Positions 45,001 to 54,000 of a stretch of 64,000 nucleotides of DNA are shown one piece after another. Positions within the stretch are counted from its first letter, which is position 1. Each line of letters starts with the position of its first letter. This DNA comes from Brasenia schreberi. Taxonomy: Eukaryota > Streptophyta > Magnoliopsida > Nymphaeales > Cabombaceae. Under the pieces are notes generated by a model. The model saw only the letters and a program-made list of their open reading frames with translations. It searched no databases and was not told the DNA's origin. The position numbers were made by a program, and so were the translations under genes. The DNA lies in assembly GCA_036023115.1 (NCBI GenBank), contig JAYKKT010000055.1:8205001-8269000 (forward strand). The letters run 5' to 3'.

Positions 45001-48000
45001 GATGTTTCGAAGAAAGTTGTGCTATATCATATTTATGTTTTTTTGTTGTTAGACAAACTTTCGGCATATACAAAGTAAGTTTGAGAATGTGTTAAAATGT
45101 AATAGGGTTGAGCCAACAGGACTCACAAGTCTGTGTTTGAAATCAGGTCCCAACGGACCCAGGTCACCCAAGCCAGGGCCACTTGGCACCAAGGCCACCT
45201 GGGCTACCAAGGGGGCACCGCTAGTAAAATAGTCGTTGAGCCTTCAGCAACACAGCTGTTGCCTTTTACTCTTCTCCTCTATAAATACTCCTTATGTATT
45301 TAATAACATAAGTCCTTTGTGGTTGCTTTGTATATAGATTTGTTCATTCAATAAAATGGACTCAAGCACTTACCAATTTCTTTAAAACCCTAACCCACTC
45401 TGCCAACTCTACCCCCACCCACCCGACAATGATGGTGAAAGTGGTGGCAGCAGTGTCCAAGGGAAGCTGCACCCGAAAACTGTTGTGGCTGCTTTGTATA
45501 TAGATTTGTTCATTCAATAAAATGGACTCAAGCACTTACCAGTTTCTTTAAAACCCTAACCCCACTCTGCCAACTCTTCCCCCACCCACCCCACAATGAT
45601 GGTGAAAGTGGTGGCAGCAGTGTCCAAGGGAAGCTGCACCCCAAAACTGGTAAACCCTAATTTTCCCCCTATTTACTGGACAAAAATGGGCTTTGACTCA
45701 TTGACCATGTCCATTTTTTGTCAAAATTGGTCCTCGACACATTTATTGTGTCAAACACCTTTAACTATGGTTGGTTCATGTGGAAGATTAAGTACACTCC
45801 ACCTTTTACAAGTGTCTGTAGAGTCTTAAATGATGATCATCTGGATCTGGAAGATTAAGTACCATTAAATTTAAAGTAAGAAAGGTGCTTTCTGCACCTT
45901 GTCTTTTGCTACTTATCCTTTCTTTTTTACTGTCTTCCTCTTAGCAATAAAAGCTTCTGATGTTACCACAAATGACAGTCAACTCCCTATTCCTCCCACA
46001 GTCTACATCTTTCATATCTCTTTCTTGTATCGTTTCCTACAAATTGTTTATCCTTAAAGAAGCAATTTCATTACCTACAAAATTATTTTTAACCTGGGGC
46101 CCACTCTAAATAGGATTTTTGTGATGGTCCGTGTTAGGAGCATTGCCAGGCCAGGTCACAAGATTCTATTTTCCCAAACTCAATATAACAAAATAATAGA
46201 CCTTTTACCTCACCTGCACCCTTAATATAAAAAGGTACAGTGAAATCAAGCTCGTCCAACAAAAAGATAAACAATTAGGATCTGTCTGCAATGCTCAAAA
46301 ATAGCTCAAAATGAATAATGAACTTTTATAAATAATAAGATGAAAATCTCACATATGCAATAGCTAGTTCAGTCTGTCACTATTGTATCGCATGATACAA
46401 CACTATATTGTGCAAGCTGCATCTTGGTTCTACTATGCAATGTTGAATCATGTCATAAAATCTAATAGCAACACCATGTATTGGTTTCTATCATAAGATA
46501 TGGACCGACAAATGATATGCGTAACCATGATAACTACTACTTTAATCATGGCTACCCCACTGTTGAAGCATATTTAGATGATAAAAGATATCGACCACGA
46601 AATGTGCTACTTGAATTATGGCTACTCCACTATTAAAACAGATTTGGATACTGTAAACACCCCAAAATCAAACGATTTTCTGAAACAAACACCTCGTTTA
46701 AAACATCCATTTCAAATCCAGATTTTGAGTTTTCGAAAACCCAGGAATTGCAAAGGCTTTAAACTTTTGTTTCAAACCCCGTTCAAAATGAAAATGCCTC
46801 AAACTCGGGCCAAGTCCCAATTTTGCAAAAGCACAAAACTAACAGGTGGAGCCTGATCAAAAGCAGCCTCAGAAGCAGGTTCAAAAGCCCAGAAAGCACC
46901 CTGGCCTGATAAAAGCAGGATCAAACGGCAAAAGGAAAGCCTAGGTCAGAAGCAGACTTCAAGCCCGGAGCATCAAATGCCAAGCCAAGAACATCCACCA
47001 AAATAGCAGAAATCTAAGCCTGAAACAACAAAAATCAGCTGAAACGAAGTCCAAAAAGGTGAGGAGTTCGGACGAAAAGGTTGGGGAAGACCCAACCCAA
47101 GACGGAGCGCTGATGAAGCCAGGGCCCGCAGAAACTATCCGTCTCGAAACGCCAAGAAGGACTGAAGAAACGAATATTTGGATTGAATCTAGACTAAAAT
47201 ATCCAGATCCAGACCTAAATAGTGTTTGGATCAGATTTTGATCTCAAAATCCAAATCCAAGATCCATACCCAAGACCCACCTCATTTACCTATAAATAGA
47301 GGTGAGGGGGTACCCACAAGTTCACGTGAAATCCAAGGAGACTTGGGGAGAGCTTGCATAAAGTAGGTGAGAGAAAATTGGTGTGCTAGATATTTTCAAG
47401 TGGGCTAGCCATGTGGGCTTGATCAAGGGCAGGGGTTCCAACCTTTTATGAACCTAGGCTCAAACCAAAGAGTTGTACCGACTTGAAGAAGGGTTGCACA
47501 AGGGCGTGGAAGCATGGGCAAGGCGTGGTGGACCGGCTCCAAGAGATAGGTCTCTAAACCTAACCCTAAACTAGCCTAAACCACCTAACCGACCTCACCA
47601 AACCTAACCAAAAACTAGCCTAGACCTAGCCCCTTTCACCTAAACTGACCTAAACCTCCCCTAACACACCTAAACCTAAGCCCAACCGAGTGCAGCTGCA
47701 CTCGGTTTTGAACCCCTTCGTACACTTCCCCTAGACACCAACCGACTCCCATCTCCCGGCCACCCTAGCACGTTCCCCCTATCTAGCACCCGGCTCCCTC
47801 ACCTTCCCAGCCGTGACTTGTGCCGCCTGCACCCTCTCCCAGCCGAATCCCTTGCACACTCTCCTAGCGCCACCCTTCGCCCAACCGCCATCTTCCTGCA
47901 CCTTACCGCAACCTACCTCAACACCCCAACCTTACCTGCCGCGCCACACTTCGTTAGCCCACGTCTCAGCGCCTAGCGCTACCCGCTTGCTGTAAACCCC

Positions 48001-51000
48001 GCGCCCCAACCACAACCTGTCGCACCAGCACACCATCCTCCACACTACCCCCGCACCTTCCTGCCGTATCCCAACTCCCCACCAGCCAACCTGCCCTGTC
48101 CCATCTACCGGCCATCCTACCACCCCACTGCCTAACTCCCTCACCCCACTGCCTAGCTCCCAGCCACACCTAAGACCCTACCTTAGCCAAAACCTCCCAG
48201 CCGCACCACTACCTAGCGCCCTGCCATAGCGTGCTGCATCCCATTATCCCTAGCGCCTAACCCAACACCCCAACTACCAACCCATTGCCTAAGACCATAC
48301 CTTAGACACCCCCACTTAGGCCGTGACCTACCAACACCAGCCCTACATCGACATCCCCACTTAGGCCGTGACCTACCAACACCAACCCTACATCCAGCCG
48401 AACCAAAGCCCTTCCTAAGTCTAAAAACCCGGCTGCTCCAAAAGCCCAAACTCACATCAAAACCCCACCTAGGGAGACCCATCTCTTGGCTGCCATGGTG
48501 GACAAACCCAAGCACGTTGAGAGGAAAAGCCGTCCACTTGTAACTGTTTAAATTCGGTTTTTACCTTACTCCTTTAAAATTCAATTCAATTTGATATGGG
48601 GTTGTAATAATGGAGCGTAGCCTCCCCCCGAAATGTAATATTGGTGCTTGATACATGAAGCACACATGTACACTTGAGCCATATTGCTCTTGAACGTACA
48701 CAAGACACCCACGTGCACTTGAGCCTTTCCGCTCTTAATTGCACACTATTGCACATACATTGAGCCTCTTAAGCTAAAGACTTTAGTGAAAGTCGTGTGA
48801 GTTGCAATTCAATTCGGGTTGTTACGTTCAAGTTGTGTGAGTTTGTTATTTAAGTTTCCACACTTACACACAAAAGTACTCGAGCACTTCTCTACACCTT
48901 CACGCACATTTTAGGCCTTTGTTGCTCATAAGATATGGCATATCTATATACTTTCAAGCTGCGTGGGTTTTACATTAAAGCTGTGTGAGTTTGTCATTTA
49001 AGTTTCCACACTTACACACAAAAGTGTCTTTATTGCTCACTCACGCACCTTCCACACTTATAAGATATAGCATATCTATACACTCACGCACCTTTTGGGC
49101 CTTTGTTGCTCATAAGATATAGTGTATTTATATACTTTCAAGCTGCGTGAGTTTTACATTCAAGTCGTGTACGCACTTACATTTCCGGGTGGTTCAATTC
49201 CAGTTGTGTGAGTTGTCTTTCCATTTACACACCAAGAGCACTCACTCACAATTGAGCTTTTCCGCTCTTACTATATACTTATATTTCAATTTTGGCAAGT
49301 TCAATTCAAGTCGTGTGAGTTTGTCATTTAAATTTTACACTACACACACGCGTGCATTGAGCCTTTCCGCTCTTAAATATATAAGTATATTTCAATTCTG
49401 CAATTTACATTCAAGTCGTGTGAGTTGCTTTCAAGTTCGGGTATTTCCCTTAAAGTTGCGTGAATTGCACTTCCATTCTGGTATTTACATTAAGTTGTGT
49501 GTGTGAGTTGCTTTCAATTCGAGCTTAGCTCACATCATCATATCAAACCCGAAAAATATTTGTGCATCCTTGCATTCACGCATTTTCAAAGAGGAAACCC
49601 CAAATCTACGCTCAAACTCGCTGAAATTAGGCCACTTGAAACACACATATCCGGCCTAAATAGCTAAAACTCAAAGACTTAGAATCGTATAGCCCCCGTA
49701 ATAAAAACTGCAATTTAGGCGTACAATCACCGAAACACTTACTTTTTTTTCAAAAGTATACATTTGTTTAAAAGATCAAAGGTTTTTTAAAGCGCTTAAA
49801 CTGACCTTTGAGCACCGGTTCAAGAACGTTTAAAGCGAAAAGATACTGCTTGCTCACAATTGCCTTTCAAAACGTCAGATATTTCAAAAACTTCGCTAGC
49901 TTGAGAAAGCTAGCTGGCACGCCCTTTAAAAAACAACGTAGGCACGAGAAGGTTCATTTCAGGCCTCAAAAGCCAGAAGTGAGAATTTTCGTTGTTTACA
50001 GATACTAAGAGATATCTTAACAAGTTTGACATCGACTAGGGTGTCTTTCTCCAAAAAAAAGAAACCGTTTTAATCAGGGAAAAACTGATATTTAAAACCT
50101 AGTCATGATCCGCTAAGATTTCATTCAGGGAAAACCAAGTTTATTACATACTGGATTATCAATTACTGAAACATACACATTAAAATGTTTAGGCATAAAA
50201 GGAAACTTATGAAGCAAAACAAAACAAAGAGTACTAACCGTTTTTTTTGTACTTCATGCGCCGTACTTTTCTCTGCCACTTGTCTTTCAAATGGTGGGCA
50301 GCCATCACGCTTCCACCAAACCTTTAAAAGTTTTGCCACATGAATCCAACAATAGAAAAGGCATTGAATTTAGGAATCATAATGTGCAAGAACCAGAAAG
50401 TAACAATATGTAGATTATAAGTACAGTACTTACCCAGTTTTTTTCTCTCTCAAGTATATGTTCAATACTATGCAGGAACTCCTTCCCTTTGGGTGGAATA
50501 GTTTCCAAAAGTTTCTTTACGCGGTCTTCATATGATCTGATTTCCTCCTTCTGAAACAGTAGCACATTATAAATCAAACATCTGACAATGCATAACACCA
50601 TTATTCTCCGTCTTTAAGTTTGTTTCAGTGTAATTTCATTCTGTTTCTTCTCACTTGCATATTTTTCTTCTCTGGCACTTTCCTAGGATTGGGACTCCTT
50701 TGTTAGGGTTATCTTATCTAGTTTCTAGGTTTTTATTTCACGCTCTTTGGTATGTAATAGAGCTAGAGGGCTAGCCAACGGCTATGTCTTAACTGCAATC
50801 TCACTTAGCTTTCCCCATGGCTAGTCAAACTAGCCCTTTGGCTCGCTCTTTCACTATCTCACTCCATTTTATTCATAAAGAGAGTCAATCCCTCATTGGC
50901 AAATGGCTTCCCAAGCCCTATATGTTACATGGTTTCTATGTATGTTCAAAACTATACACTACCATTCTTCACTTCTTGCATCCTATAGAATGAAGCATGT

Positions 51001-54000
51001 GAGAATTTTCAGCAATCATTTTGTGATTGTTTAAAATTCACTTCCATCAATATTTGGGAAATCTTTGACGTTTCATGACAAGATGTGCACAAGCAAATCC
51101 ATGAAAATTTTCAAGAATATATTAGGAACTACACATGAAAGTCAGAAGTTTAAGCCACTTGAATGGATGAACTAACCAAGTTTTCAGAAGGTCCTTCCTT
51201 GTCGCTCTTTCCAGGTGCCTACGAAAAGAGAACAGACAATTTATCACCTATATTATGAAGGTAAAACCTGCTAGAGGTGGATACTGCCTAATTATCCAAA
51301 AATCTTCCTCAAATGGAAACATGAAAAGGACTCCAGCTGCATTCACGAGACTAATGTCAACTTGCAAATAGTTACCAAAGGCTGGTAGGCTCAGCAAAAT
51401 ATATTTTCAGAGAACTTGCACCATAATTAACTGCCAGTATCGTATAAATATGTCCTTCATATTTTAAGACATTAGTAATATGGTGCTGCTCATACAGTAA
51501 GTTGAAGTGCTCATGTAAGACAAGGAACATAATGCAGACCGTGTAGCATCCAGTAGCCTCGTACGAGAGTTCTCAAAACACTTCTAACAATTGCATTTCC
51601 TAAGTTTTGAACCTAGAAAATAATCGTTCATCTTGCACCATTTTCTACATTCCAAAATCTGCAACGACGCAAGTGGAATGACCCTACGAGAAGAGGGGAA
51701 GAGAGTTTTCACTGATCCTCTTCCAATCTGATCCCAAGGGCCCTGTCTCAGCTGCCCTTGTGCATGCGAGTGCTCATGTCCATGTGCGTCATACTGATAA
51801 GATGTGTGGATGGTTACCAGCATCTTCTGAATGCGTGAATGTGTGATAACACTGATAAGACAGTAAGGCTGGTTCCCAGCATTTTCTCAATATTCATAGC
51901 TGAATTGTATCATCACCAATGAATAACACCTTCAAATTATTAAGGAATTGCCATTTCAAGGAACTCCAGTTGGCTCACCCTAATCAGGAGTGAGCATTCA
52001 TTACCCCGGTAAAATTGCAGATTACAAGCTATTTTCTTTAATTGTAAAGAATGAAATTGGTCTTTAATTAAACTTACTTCTCATACAGGGACATGCAAGA
52101 CATCATGCATTCTTCTCCCTATATTACACCTTTTAGGTAATTCATTAAGGCAAGTGAGAAACTGCTTGAAATCACGCATTCTTCTATGTAAGACTTCAGG
52201 TTTCCTATGCTAAAAATTTGCTGCAACTTGGTACAAATACTGTGTCAGACTGACCACCAGATTGTGTACAAATTTAGACTTCAAGCCCATCTTTATGACC
52301 AAATATGAGATAGTCAATCTTCAGATGTTACAGAAAGGTCATATTCACGATACTTTTTCTATGCCCTCAATAACATTTGGGGGGGGGGGGGGGGTTGTTC
52401 ACTTCTTGCTTCGTGTCTTTTTTGAGAAAAAAGAAAGGTTTCAAGCTTCGCACTATTTTCTTTTACTTTTGTCACTACAATTACAGTTTCCACATTAACT
52501 TTGGCTTTCTCATTGTTCTCACATTTTTTTCTTTTGTCTTGCACATCCAAGTTCTCTGGTAAACAAAACAAAACCATACCTTCAGGTAATCAAATAAGAT
52601 AAGACACTGGACAAGGATATGGCGACGAAAACTTGGATCTTTCAACTGCAAAATAACATGTAAACATGGGATGAATAAAAATTGACTCTTTCGTAAGTTT
52701 GCTATAAAAGCACATAAAAGTCTAGAAAAGCATATTACCTCCAGCCCCATTAGTTTGCTGCTGGTCAAATATTTTATGCTTAAAGAGCTTGCTTCTTCTT
52801 CATCAAAATTATTTGCATTTCCATCATCCTCACTCAAAGGTTGGGCATCAAAAGTGTCCAAGACAACCTGCACGATTAGTTGACTCTTTAATGTGAAGCA
52901 AAAGAAGCATCACCAAGATGAAAAGAATCTAAGCTTCACAGACAAATGAAGATCCAAATAAATTAGAAGCAAGGAAAACAAAAGAACAAAAAAGCCATAA
53001 AAGCAACACCCACAATGACAAGACAATAACATAATAAGTTATACCCCTATGCTTGATGCAAAGCTTTGCCATTTTGAAGGAGAGAGAATGGAGGAAGCAG
53101 GGCTGCAGAAGTGCTCCTGAAATGCCATGACAAAAGAAAAGAATGATTCAAGATAATAAAGACCCCGACCAGATATGAAGACTTCCACAGCATGATTCAT
53201 CTTTTTGATGCAACACCTTGTGCAGAATGATTTATCTTTCTGATGCAACAGCACAGAATATCTAGCACCATAAGACCAATCACCAGCAGGAAATTTAAGA
53301 TTACTCTTCCACCATAAGACCAATCACTAGCAGGAAATTTAAGATTACTCTTCCTAAATGTGACCGACATATTCCACCATTTCTATCTACTTCATCAATT
53401 TGGGATAATTTCAAGGGTTTTCTTGCTGGCAGTTGCATTATTCAGAAAAATTAGTTCAAGCTGTTTTCTCAGACATTATGATACACGGCCTCCCTTAGTC
53501 AATAAGTTTGTCTTAACAACAAAACAAACTCTTTCCAGTAACTCGTGTTAGTTAATCAATTCGTAAACCTAAAAATAAATAGGTTTAGTTGAGAAGTAAC
53601 CAGATATTCCTAGTCCCTCTTATTCATAATTATGAATGTCAATAAATGCAGCAAATTCATCTGATCGCAATAGCTTTTCTCGTCTTACTTTCATGTCAGT
53701 GGGCAGACATAGGATTATGGAAACTGTTAAATGTAAAGAGGGTAGAATGTATGTAATCTAGGGTATTTTGTATTTTTCGTTCTTTACAGTCACCAATGCT
53801 TGCAACAGTTAGAATTCTAGCTGTTGGGGAACTGGGCGCTAAGGTTTACTCTCCTTTATAAATACCAGTCATGTATGTTTGATTTGTAAAGCCTTATGAC
53901 ACATTAATGAATTATCTCTGGAGATTGCCTTGTTAGAGTAAAAAACAATCGCGTTTGTGACTATATTTTGTGAATTGTGTTGGTGGACTGTGGCAGCCAT

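Larger units (their letters stand above)
24890..50238 (-). other. THO1 intron I-J, 25,349 bp, filled with nested transposons
   Basis: The donor GTTAGT at 50238 and the acceptor TTTAG at 24890 bracket hAT-b, copia-1, copia-2, hAT-a, a SINE, tandem duplications and a 3349-bp solo LTR. Excluding the identified elements, about 5 kb remains unassigned. Most coding elements (copia-1, copia-2, hAT-b) lie antisense to THO1; hAT-a lies in the same orientation. Confidence 0.93.

Noticed and set aside
46383..46410. Right terminal repeat of hAT-b at 46.4 kb
   Set aside because: The 8 bp after it (tattgtgc) do not match the 8 bp before the hAT-b left end (agagggtg), so the boundary is not supported.
47684..49506. 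GC-richer open frames at 47.8-49.5 kb as host genes
   Set aside because: They lie wholly inside a solo LTR with a perfect target duplication and consist of low-complexity or subrepeat sequence.
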